Assembly: GCA_031549415.1 (NCBI GenBank)
Contig: JAVBPU010000014.1
Location: 1-64,000 of the forward strand
Length of the DNA stretch: 64,000 nt
Reading direction: 5' to 3'
DNA from: Limiplasma sp031549415
Lineage (GTDB): Bacteria; Bacillota; Clostridia; Christensenellales; Aristaeellaceae
Below, piece after piece: positions 57,230 through 64,000 of this stretch (the stretch's first letter is position 1; the number at the start of each line of letters is the position of its first letter). Position numbers and translations under genes: made by a program. The notes under the pieces were generated by a model. It ran no database searches. It was not told where the DNA came from and worked only from the letters and a program-made list of their open reading frames with translations.

Positions 57230-58309
57230 CTATTTTTTATCCTGGGGCAGGCCTAACTCCGCGGTACCGCCGGGCGTGCTGGCCTTGGCGATGCCCTCCC
57301 GCATATTGGTATCCGCCACCACATTCTGCATTTGATAATAATCCATCACGCCCAGCTTGCCTTCCCGCAGGGCTGCGGCCATGGCCTTGGGCACTTCCGC
57401 CTCTGCCTCCACCACCCGGGCGCGCATCTCCTGGACAGCGGCCTTCATTTCCTGCTCGTGGGCCACAGCCATGGCGCGGCGCTCCTCCGCCCGGGCCTGG
57501 GCAATGCGCCGGTCGGCCTCCGCCTGATCCATTTGCAGCTGCGCGCCGATGTTCCGGCCCACGTCCACGTCCGCGATGTCAATGGAAAGGATCTCGTAGG
57601 CCGTTCCGGCGTCCAGGCCTTTGTTCAGCACGGTTTGGCTGATCAGGTCCGGGTTTTCCAGCACCTGCTTGTGGGTCTCGCTGGAACCCACCGTGGTGAC
57701 GATGCCCTCACCCACCCGGGCAATGATGGTTTCTTCCCCGGCGCCGCCTACCAGGCGTTCGATGTTGGTCCGCACGGTCACGCGGGCTTTGGCCCGCAGC
57801 TCAATGCCGTCCTTGGCAATGGCCGCCACCACCGGGGTCTCAATCACCTTCGGGGTCACGCTCATCTGCACGGCCTGCAAAACGTCACGGCCCGCCAGGT
57901 CAATGGCCGATGCTTTCTCAAAAGGCATTTCAATCTTGGAGCGCTGGGCGGCAATCAATGCGTTGATGACCCGGTCCACATTGCCACCGGCCAGGTAGTG
58001 GGTCTCCAGCTTGGACAAGGTTACGTCCAGACCAGCTTTCCTGGCTTTGATCAAGGGCTCCACCAAGCGCTTGGGCTCAATGCGGCGCAGGCGCATGCCC
58101 ACCAAGGACCCGATGCTCACATGCACACCGGCTGCCATGGAGGTAATCCACAGGCCCACCGGCACAAAGCGTAAGAAAATGACCACAAAAATGATAGCCA
58201 GAACGATAGAAACAATCACCCACACCAGGGCCATTTCGTTGGTATCCGAGACGCTATTGCTCAATCCCTTGAAACCCAGCGAGGCCAGATACATGCTATT
58301 CAAAACCAT
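57230..58309 (-). CDS. floA: Flotillin-like protein FloA
   Basis: 359 residues from ATG 58309, behind AAGGAGGGG. One N-terminal membrane helix (MALVWVIVSIVLAIIFVVIF), then a band-7/SPFH region (VHVSIGSLVGMRLRRIEPKR, GIELRAKARVTVRTNIERLV) and a helical Ala/Glu-rich C-terminus (QAEADRRIAQARAEERRAMA). FloA organises membrane microdomains and works with NfeD. Length matches the Bacillus YqfA family. Confidence 0.95.
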   Translation of the reverse strand: MVLNSMYLASLGFKGLSNSVSDTNEMALVWVIVSIVLAIIFVVIFLRFVPVGLWITSMAAGVHVSIGSLVGMRLRRIEPKRLVEPLIKARKAGLDVTLSKLETHYLAGGNVDRVINALIAAQRSKIEMPFEKASAIDLAGRDVLQAVQMSVTPKVIETPVVAAIAKDGIELRAKARVTVRTNIERLVGGAGEETIIARVGEGIVTTVGSSETHKQVLENPDLISQTVLNKGLDAGTAYEILSIDIADVDVGRNIGAQLQMDQAEADRRIAQARAEERRAMAVAHEQEMKAAVQEMRARVVEAEAEVPKAMAAALREGKLGVMDYYQMQNVVADTNMREGIAKASTPGGTAELGLPQDKK

Positions 58310-58377
58310 AAGAGCCCCTCCTTCTTTATGTTGAACCTTTACAAAAACTCATCTAGCCTGTCAAGCCGAGGCAGTCC

Positions 58378-58884
58378 TTATGCCTCCGTCACCTTGCGCA
58401 CCACTACCCGAACCCCCTCCACATGGTCCACCTTCACCGGCGTATCCTTAGGGATGTATTCCCCGTCGGCCACCACGTTGAGCTTTACGCCCTCAAACTC
58501 CGCCATGCCTGTGGGCCGCAGCACCGTGGTGGTGGTGCCCTCCTTGCCCAAAAAAACATCCATGTCCGAGGTGGTGGTATAGCCTTCGGCGTTGGTCTCC
58601 CGGTCCGTCAAAATGATGGAGGATTTGGAAAGCCGCCCTTTGCTGGCCGAGCGAAGGGCAATGGAAACAGTAATGCCGATCAACGCCAAAATCACCAGGG
58701 TCATGCCCAGTGCCGCCAACCCGCCATAATTGACGTACACCAGCGCAATGCTGACGATTTCCAAAATGATGCCGGAGATGCCCGGCAGGCCAAAGCCCGG
58801 CATGAACACCTCCACAATCAGCAGCCCGATGCCAAACAGAAAGCACAGAATAATGGATAGGTTTGCGGAAATAAATTCCAACAC
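58378..58884 (-). CDS. NfeD-like membrane protein
   Basis: 168 residues from GTG 58884. The start is chosen because AAGGAGAGGTGGAGGAG lies just upstream and the promoter at 58,937-58,965 falls inside the longer ORF (to 58965). Three or four helices (ISANLSIILCFLFGIGLLIV, FGLPGISGIILEIVSIALVY, LAALGMTLVILALIGITVSI) are followed by an OB-fold domain (GKEGTTTTVLRPTGMAEFEG). NfeD proteins pair with flotillins; floA follows it. Confidence 0.88.
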   Translation of the reverse strand: MLEFISANLSIILCFLFGIGLLIVEVFMPGFGLPGISGIILEIVSIALVYVNYGGLAALGMTLVILALIGITVSIALRSASKGRLSKSSIILTDRETNAEGYTTTSDMDVFLGKEGTTTTVLRPTGMAEFEGVKLNVVADGEYIPKDTPVKVDHVEGVRVVVRKVTEA

Positions 58885-58936
58885 GCGCTCCTCCACCTCT
58901 CCTTCCAAAATCTCAAGGCTTCGCCTCATTGTCTTG

Positions 58937-58965
58937 ATCATACCATATGGCTGGGGCTTTGTCAT
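58937..58965 (-). promoter_or_regulatory. Promoter of the nfeD-floA operon
   Basis: On the minus strand, ATGACA (58960-58965), a 17-base spacer and TATGAT (58937-58942), 52 bases before the GTG start at 58884. Confidence 0.55.
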
Positions 58966-58994
58966 GCTGTGCTCCGCGCAACCATACAGATTTT

Positions 58995-59630
58995 CTATTC
59001 AATTGTCACCAGGGCCGCTTTTGGCCTTTGCAAAGAATCCCGTAGGCGCTCCATGTCCCGCTGATAGGTTTCCGCCAGCGCCGCACGGTAAATGACGGCC
59101 GCCGGATGATACAACGCAAAAAGCGGCAAGGTCAGGGCCTTCCCCTTGGGGGGGTGCACCACGGCCTGGTGCCATTGCCCATGGCGGTCCCCAATGGTCT
59201 GGTTCCCGGACAAAAAGGCCCGCATGGCCACATTGCCCAACGTCACCAACGCTCCCGGCTCCACCAGCGCAATCTCCCGCATCAGCCAGGGAGAAAACAG
59301 CTCCACCTCTTCCTTGGTAGGAGGCCGGTTAACGCTTCGTCCTGCCGCGCTTCTTCGGGTAGGCCGAATTTTCACCACATTGGAAAGGTAGATCTCATCG
59401 CGCCGAAGCCCCAGCACCTGCAAAAAGGCGTCCAGGTTCTTGCCCGCCTTTCCCACAAAGGGCTTCCCCTGCAAGGCCTCCTGTTCACCCGGCGCCTCGC
59501 CAATGAGCATTAGCACGGGCTTTTCCCGGCAACCGTCCCCAAAAACCAGGGGTTTGCCCTCCCCTGCCCAAAGCCCGTCAAAAAAGCGGGTGCATTCCCG
59601 TTCCATTTTTTGTAAAGTCGCTTCTGCCAT
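58995..59630 (-). CDS. Family-4-like uracil-DNA glycosylase lacking the Fe-S cysteines
   Basis: 211 residues from ATG 59630, behind GAGAGGAG. Motif 1 is MLIGEAPGEQEALQGKPFVG, the C-terminal motif is ALYHPAAVIYR, with LVTLGNVAMRAFLSG between. Family-4 enzymes hold a [4Fe-4S] cluster with four Cys; here the usual VKCRP is VKIRP, the later Cys is Phe (ELFSPWL), and only one N-terminal Cys (ECTRFF) remains. It should remove uracil from DNA, perhaps in a cluster-free variant. Confidence 0.85.
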   Translation of the reverse strand: MAEATLQKMERECTRFFDGLWAGEGKPLVFGDGCREKPVLMLIGEAPGEQEALQGKPFVGKAGKNLDAFLQVLGLRRDEIYLSNVVKIRPTRRSAAGRSVNRPPTKEEVELFSPWLMREIALVEPGALVTLGNVAMRAFLSGNQTIGDRHGQWHQAVVHPPKGKALTLPLFALYHPAAVIYRAALAETYQRDMERLRDSLQRPKAALVTIE

Positions 59631-59692
59631 GCGGTCTCCTCTCCCAGATTTGCTCCAGGCTATTTTGCGCATGGCGTTCATGGCCCATACGC

Positions 59693-60058
59693 TTACTGAA
59701 TATTGCTTTGCAAAATCACAAAGGAATGGGTGATGTCCGTTTTCACCCAGGAAAACAGGCTAAAAATCAGCGCCGTCAGCGCCAAAATGACCACCACACC
59801 CGCCAAAACGCTGGCGGTGTCAAACACATTCATGGCCACATGAAAGCGGTGCTGGTCGTCCAGTTCCTCATGAAACATGGAGTACTCTTCCTCCTGAGGA
59901 AGGTAGCCCTCCTCCAGTTCATACCCCGCATAGTCTTCCTCGTATCCCTCTTCGTCCTCTTCATACCCAGCTGAAGCATAGAGGCCGTTTTCAACGTCCT
60001 CTTCTTCCGGCATGGCTTCCTGATAGCCCGTTTGAAACACACGGGTATTCTGGTCCAC
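59693..60058 (-). CDS. Unknown acidic single-pass membrane protein
   Basis: About 121 residues. GTG 60058 is preferred because AAAGGATGGG lies 7 bases before it; ATG 60070 is the alternative. The N-terminal half is extremely acidic (EEDEEGYEEDYAGYELEEGY) and probably disordered. One membrane helix follows (ASVLAGVVVILALTALIFSL) with a short tail. No family is recognised. It lies between the glycosylase and trmL genes. Confidence 0.65.
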   Translation of the reverse strand: MDQNTRVFQTGYQEAMPEEEDVENGLYASAGYEEDEEGYEEDYAGYELEEGYLPQEEEYSMFHEELDDQHRFHVAMNVFDTASVLAGVVVILALTALIFSLFSWVKTDITHSFVILQSNIQ

Positions 60059-60109
60059 GGCGCATCCCATCCTTTCCCAGAAAGGTTTCCTATCCTATTG
60101 AACGTCCCA

Positions 60110-60625
60110 TCAAACATAATCCATCCAGGGCGCGCTGGCATCCTCCCGGCCTGTCAGCTCCCCCGCCCTTTGCAAGCCCGGAAAACCTTGGCTCCGCAGG
60201 GCCTCGTACAGCACAATAGCCACGGAATTGCTGAGGTTCAGGCTCCGGGCCTCCGGCACCATGGGAATGCGGATGCAGCGTTCATAGGCCTTGGAAAGCA
60301 AGCTCTCCGGCAGGCCCTTGGTTTCGCAGCCAAAGACCAAAAAATCCTCCGGGCCGTAGCTGGCTTCCGTATAGCTGCGGGGGGCCTTGGTGGACAAAAA
60401 ATGCATCCTCGCATCCGGATGGGCCTCCAACAGCTCCGCAAAGCTTTCATACAAACGATAGCTCATCATCTGCCAATAGTCCAGCCCGGCCCGTTTCAGA
60501 TATTTATCCTCCAAGGAAAACCCCAGCGGACCGATCAGGTGCAATTTCGCGCCTGTGGCAGCGCAGGTGCGGGCAATGTTCCCTGTGTTCTGGGGAATTT
60601 CCGGGTTCACCAATACAATGTTCAT
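60110..60625 (-). CDS. trmL: TrmL, tRNA (cytidine/uridine-34-2'-O)-methyltransferase
   Basis: 171 residues. A SPOUT-class knot enzyme: the N-terminus MNIVLVNPEIPQNTGNIART, central DFLVFGCETKGLPESLL and C-terminal IPMVPEARSLNLSNSVAIVL are the three family motifs. It methylates the ribose of the wobble base in tRNA-Leu in E. coli. It starts behind AGGAGC, 67 bases after the recG stop. Confidence 0.95.
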   Translation of the reverse strand: MNIVLVNPEIPQNTGNIARTCAATGAKLHLIGPLGFSLEDKYLKRAGLDYWQMMSYRLYESFAELLEAHPDARMHFLSTKAPRSYTEASYGPEDFLVFGCETKGLPESLLSKAYERCIRIPMVPEARSLNLSNSVAIVLYEALRSQGFPGLQRAGELTGREDASAPWMDYV

Positions 60626-60692
60626 GCCTTGCTCCTGTTTCTTACGGGTTTTCCTCCCTGATTGTACCGCGAAAAAATGGGAATATCAACCC

Positions 60693-62717
60693 TTAGCTCA
60701 TGGACACCCGCTCCGCAATCTGGTCCAAATACTGCTTGGCCTCCCTTTGCAGCTGCTGCCAAAGCTCAGCCTGGGCCGGGTCCTCTTCGATGGCTTCCAC
60801 ACAGGCGGCGGTCTCGTACAGTAGAGGCATATCTCCAAACATCATGCCGCTGAGGGCCGAGGCTGCCCCATGCTGCTGCGTCCCCAAAATTTCACCGGGA
60901 CCCCGAAGTTCCAGGTCCTTCCTGGCGATTTCAAACCCGTCGTTGGTTTGCACCAAGGCCGTCAGGCGCTCATTTTCCTTAGCCAATAAGAAACACCAGC
61001 TCTGGTCCGTGCCACGGCCCACCCGGCCCCGCAGCTGGTGCAACTGGGCCAGACCAAAGCGGTCCGCGTCCTCAATGATCATCAGCGTGGCGTTTGGCAC
61101 ATTCACCCCCACCTCAATCACCGTGGTGGCCACCAAAACCTGAATCTCCTTTCCCACAAAGCCTGAAAGGGTCCTTTCTTTTTCCTCCGCAGGCTGCTTG
61201 CCGTAGGTCAGCCCCAAAGTGAACCCCTTCAGCGGTCCCGTTTGCAGCTCCTCCACATGGGTGGTGGCCGCCTTTACAGCCTCCATGGCCTCGCTTTCCT
61301 CCACCAGGGGGCATACGATGTAGGCCTGCTGCCCCGCCAAAAGCTTGTCCCTCAAAAAACCGTACATGTCCGCCCGTTTTTCTTCCGGCACGATGCGGGT
61401 AGCCACGGGCAAACGCCCCGGCGGCAGCTCCTCCACCACGGAAACCGACAAATCGCCAAACATAGCCAAGGCCAGCGTTCTGGGAATGGGGGTGGCGGAC
61501 ATCACCAGCAAATGGGGAGACCTGGCACTTTCCCCCGCACCGCTGGCTCCCTTGTTCAGCAACGCCGTCCGCTGGCTGACCCCAAAGCGGTGCTGCTCAT
61601 CCGTGATGCAAAGCCCCAGGTTCTGGTATTCCACCCCTTTGCTGATCAGGGCATGGGTGCCGATCACCACCCGCCAGTCCCCGCTGGCCAAACGCGCGGC
61701 GGCTTCCCGCCGTTCTTTTGCGGGCATGCCGCCCAGTAGCAGACCGCAGGGGATGCCCTGGGCTTCAAAAAAGGGCCGGATGCTTTCAAAATGCTGTCTG
61801 GCCAGGATTTCTGTGGGCGCCATCAAGGCTGCCTGATACCCTGCTTCCACACAGAGCTGCATGGCGCCCATGGCAATGGCGGTTTTCCCGCAGCCCACAT
61901 CCCCCTGGACCATGCGGGCCATGGCTTTGTCCGCGGCCATATCCTTGGCAATCTCTTGCAAGGTCCGCCTTTGGGCCTGGGTGGGGGCAAAGGGCAGCCT
62001 GTCCCAAAAAGCATCTTGCTGCGCCAAAGGGGCGGGCATGGGCATGCCAATCTTTCGGAGGTTCTTCATCATGCGTACCGCCACTTGGTACAAGAGCATC
62101 TGTTCAAAAACGATCCTGCGCCGGGCCTCCTTCACCTGCTCCATGCCTTGGGGCCTGTGCAGCGCTTGGAGGGCCTCCGCAATGCCCGGGAGGCCATAGC
62201 GCAGGCGCAAGCTCTCCGGCAGGGTTTCCGGGCAGGTTTCTTCCACAAAGGCCAGCGCTTGTTTGGTGAGGCTTTCGTGGGTTTTTTGGGGCAGGCCTTC
62301 TATGAGCCGGTACACCGGCACGATGCGGGTCTCATCCTCCAGGCTGGGGTTCACCAATTGCAGTCCCTTGCCGTACCGCTCCAGCCGCCCATACAGCAGC
62401 GCCCGGGTACGCCGGAGCAGGTTTTCCTTCATCCAGGGCTGGTTGAACCAGCAGCAGGTCACCTCTCCTGTATCATCCTCCCACTGGCAGGTGACACGGC
62501 TCTTCCCCCCAAACCGGGCCAGCTTTGGCTCGGTGCTGCGCCGCACCCAAAAGCAGGCATATTCCCCCACCCGTGCTTCCCCGATGGGCAGGCAGGAACT
62601 GGCATCCTTGTACTTGGTAGGAAGCGCATATAAAAGATCACGCAACGAGAAAATCCCCGCTGCGTGCATGGCTGCCAATCTTTTGTTCCCGATTCCCTGT
62701 AGCTGAGACAGTTCCAT
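60693..62717 (-). CDS. recG: ATP-dependent DNA helicase RecG
   Basis: 674 residues. The wedge (OB) domain occupies about 1-160, then the helicase core with Walker A RMVQGDVGCGKTAIAMGA, DEQH box in CITDEQHRFGVSQR, MSATPIPRTLALAMFGDLSV and VGRGTDQSWCFLLAKENER. It remodels stalled replication forks and Holliday junctions. Length is normal. It starts 3 bases after the stop of the fakA-like gene, the usual Bacillota neighbour. Confidence 0.97.
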   Translation of the reverse strand: MELSQLQGIGNKRLAAMHAAGIFSLRDLLYALPTKYKDASSCLPIGEARVGEYACFWVRRSTEPKLARFGGKSRVTCQWEDDTGEVTCCWFNQPWMKENLLRRTRALLYGRLERYGKGLQLVNPSLEDETRIVPVYRLIEGLPQKTHESLTKQALAFVEETCPETLPESLRLRYGLPGIAEALQALHRPQGMEQVKEARRRIVFEQMLLYQVAVRMMKNLRKIGMPMPAPLAQQDAFWDRLPFAPTQAQRRTLQEIAKDMAADKAMARMVQGDVGCGKTAIAMGAMQLCVEAGYQAALMAPTEILARQHFESIRPFFEAQGIPCGLLLGGMPAKERREAAARLASGDWRVVIGTHALISKGVEYQNLGLCITDEQHRFGVSQRTALLNKGASGAGESARSPHLLVMSATPIPRTLALAMFGDLSVSVVEELPPGRLPVATRIVPEEKRADMYGFLRDKLLAGQQAYIVCPLVEESEAMEAVKAATTHVEELQTGPLKGFTLGLTYGKQPAEEKERTLSGFVGKEIQVLVATTVIEVGVNVPNATLMIIEDADRFGLAQLHQLRGRVGRGTDQSWCFLLAKENERLTALVQTNDGFEIARKDLELRGPGEILGTQQHGAASALSGMMFGDMPLLYETAACVEAIEEDPAQAELWQQLQREAKQYLDQIAERVSMS

Positions 62718-62720
62718 GGG

Positions 62721-64000
62721 CTACTCCACAGACACCAGATAGTAGTACAGGGGTTGTCCACCCCGGTGCATTTCCACATCGCACATGTCATAGGCAGAAG
62801 CAATTTCATCGGTCAGGGCCTTGGCGTCCTCCGCGCTTACGTCCTTGCCGTAGTAAACGGTGATCAGCTCATCGTCATCCGTCATGATTTCCTTCATCAG
62901 ATCAGAGGTCACATCATGGATGTCGGTCCCCACCACCTGGATTTTGCCATTATACAGGCCAATAATGTCCCCTTGCTTGATGTGCAAATCGTCCAATTCC
63001 GTATCCCGCACGGCATAAGTCACCATGCCAGTGCGCACCCGCTGGGCCGCGTCATTCATGCGGTGGGCGTTGTCCTCACCGCTGGCGTCCTGCTGAAAGG
63101 CCACCGCCGCCGCAATGCCCATGGCCACGTTCTTGGTGGGCACCACGTGGACTTCCTTGTCCTCGCATAGCTCCGCAGCCTGCTGGGCCGCCAGGATCAC
63201 ATTGCCATTGTTGGGCAGCACAAAAACACACTTGGCACGCACCTTCCCAATGGCTTCAAACAAATCCTCGATGCTGGGGTTCATGGTTTGGCCGCCTTCC
63301 ACGATCTGGTCCACGGTCAAATCCGCAAAAATCTTGTTGAAACCGTCCCCCATGGACACTGCCACCATGCCAAAGGCCTTGGGAGGGTCGTTAGCAGGCT
63401 CCGCCTTGGGGGCGGTGATGCCCTGTTTGTCCCGGCGCTGCTGCACCATGTTTTCGATCTTCAGGTTCACCAGTTCTCCCAAGGATAGGCCGTACTCCAA
63501 AGCCTTTCCAGGCTCATTGGTGTGCACATGCACCTTCACCAAGGACAAATCGCCTACCACCAGCACGCAATCGCCAATCCGGTTCAGGCGGCGGCGGAAG
63601 GAATCCACGTCCTCCTCCAGGATATCCGGATACAGGTTTTGAATCAAAAACTCCGTGCAGTAAGCAAACTCGATTTCGCCCATGGCATCATGGTCGTCTT
63701 CAAAAGCCACTTCGCCATCGGCGGAAAAGTCCATCCTTTCCAAAGGAATCTCTTCGCCCCGCAGGGTGGCGGCATACCCCATATAAATCAGCAGCAAGCC
63801 CCGGCCGCCCGCGTCCACAACCCCGGCTTGGGTCAGCGCCGGCAGCATTTGCTGGGTCTTTTTCAAAATCGCGTCGCCCGTGGTCAAAATGGTGGTAAAA
63901 AGTCCGTCATAATCATCAGGGTGGCGTTCCGCCTGCTTCACCGCGTCCTCCGCAATGACCCGGGCCACGGTCAAAATGGTGCCTTCCTTGGGCTTCATCA
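62721..64000 (-). CDS. FakA/YloV-like DAK2-domain protein (5' part beyond window)
   Basis: The C-terminal 425 or so residues are present; the start lies to the right of the window. VDAGGRGLLLIYMGY marks the end of the DAK2 (kinase) domain, followed by the middle Y-domain (YCTEFLIQNLYPDILEEDVD, VKVHVHTNEPGKALEYGLSL) and a C-terminal domain (VFVLPNNGNVILAAQQAAEL). In Bacillota FakA phosphorylates fatty acids bound to FakB. FakB is not in the window. Confidence 0.9.
   Translation of the reverse strand, partial: MKPKEGTILTVARVIAEDAVKQAERHPDDYDGLFTTILTTGDAILKKTQQMLPALTQAGVVDAGGRGLLLIYMGYAATLRGEEIPLERMDFSADGEVAFEDDHDAMGEIEFAYCTEFLIQNLYPDILEEDVDSFRRRLNRIGDCVLVVGDLSLVKVHVHTNEPGKALEYGLSLGELVNLKIENMVQQRRDKQGITAPKAEPANDPPKAFGMVAVSMGDGFNKIFADLTVDQIVEGGQTMNPSIEDLFEAIGKVRAKCVFVLPNNGNVILAAQQAAELCEDKEVHVVPTKNVAMGIAAAVAFQQDASGEDNAHRMNDAAQRVRTGMVTYAVRDTELDDLHIKQGDIIGLYNGKIQVVGTDIHDVTSDLMKEIMTDDDELITVYYGKDVSAEDAKALTDEIASAYDMCDVEMHRGGQPLYYYLVSVE

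Overview
The window comes from a chromosome of an anaerobic, GC-rich member of the Bacillota, most likely class Clostridia. The evidence is a Rex-controlled NAD-linked [FeFe] hydrogenase, a second sensory-type [FeFe] hydrogenase, a clostridial-style set of housekeeping genes (hslVU, trmFO, topA, dprA, rbgA, ricT-holB-darA, floA-nfeD, recG, fakA-like) and strong Shine-Dalgarno sites with frequent GTG and TTG starts. The species cannot be named from the sequence.

Bases 1 to about 11,000 are accessory DNA. They begin with the 3' half of a tRNA-Ala(CGC) gene, which is a typical integration scar, and a second decayed copy lies about 120 bases further on. Next come a truncated parA, a leftward operon of a ribbon-helix-helix regulator, a PP-loop (PAPS-reductase-like) protein and an unknown protein broken by a stop codon, and then a rightward run of four small unknown genes. 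A 41-residue membrane peptide follows, with a consensus promoter and features of a type I toxin. After it come an XRE regulator, a hicAB toxin-antitoxin pair and the early region of a prophage: a late-activator-like gene, small Cys-rich proteins, an excisionase-like gene, a cro-like gene killed by an amber codon, a CI-like repressor and an integrase with two frameshifts. No structural phage genes are present, so this is a decayed or satellite-like remnant lying next to two tRNA-Ser genes.

Bases 11,092 to 64,000 are core chromosome, nearly all on the minus strand. In transcription order from the right edge they encode a fatty-acid-kinase-like protein (partial), RecG, TrmL, a small membrane protein, an unusual uracil-DNA glycosylase, the NfeD/flotillin pair, a LytTR regulator, a polysaccharide-type tyrosine kinase with a secreted peptidoglycan-binding protein, IlvE, RluA, a HAD phosphatase and the DarA-HolB-RicT cluster. 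A ferredoxin follows, then a 1,484-residue SpoIID/SH3 wall protein, a tRNA methyltransferase and dCMP deaminase. Three genes run on the plus strand (a DUF6062-like protein, a SpoVB-like flippase and a NUDIX hydrolase).

The metabolic centre is at 27,083-36,358. The operon hydC, HATPase, [2Fe-2S] protein, hydB and hydA encodes the electron-bifurcating type of hydrogenase behind a Rex operator. Upstream and in the same direction is a second operon (SPOR protein, DRTGG, anti-sigma-like HATPase, sensory-type hydrogenase, DRTGG, PHP phosphoesterase) that looks like a redox or hydrogen signalling module. Beyond it, from 26,859 to 11,509, come rbgA, rnhB, a very large double GT-C glycosyltransferase, comM/yifB, dprA, topA, trmFO, a secreted hydrolase and hslVU.

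Positions were worked out by eye. Family names rest on motif recognition, not on database searches.
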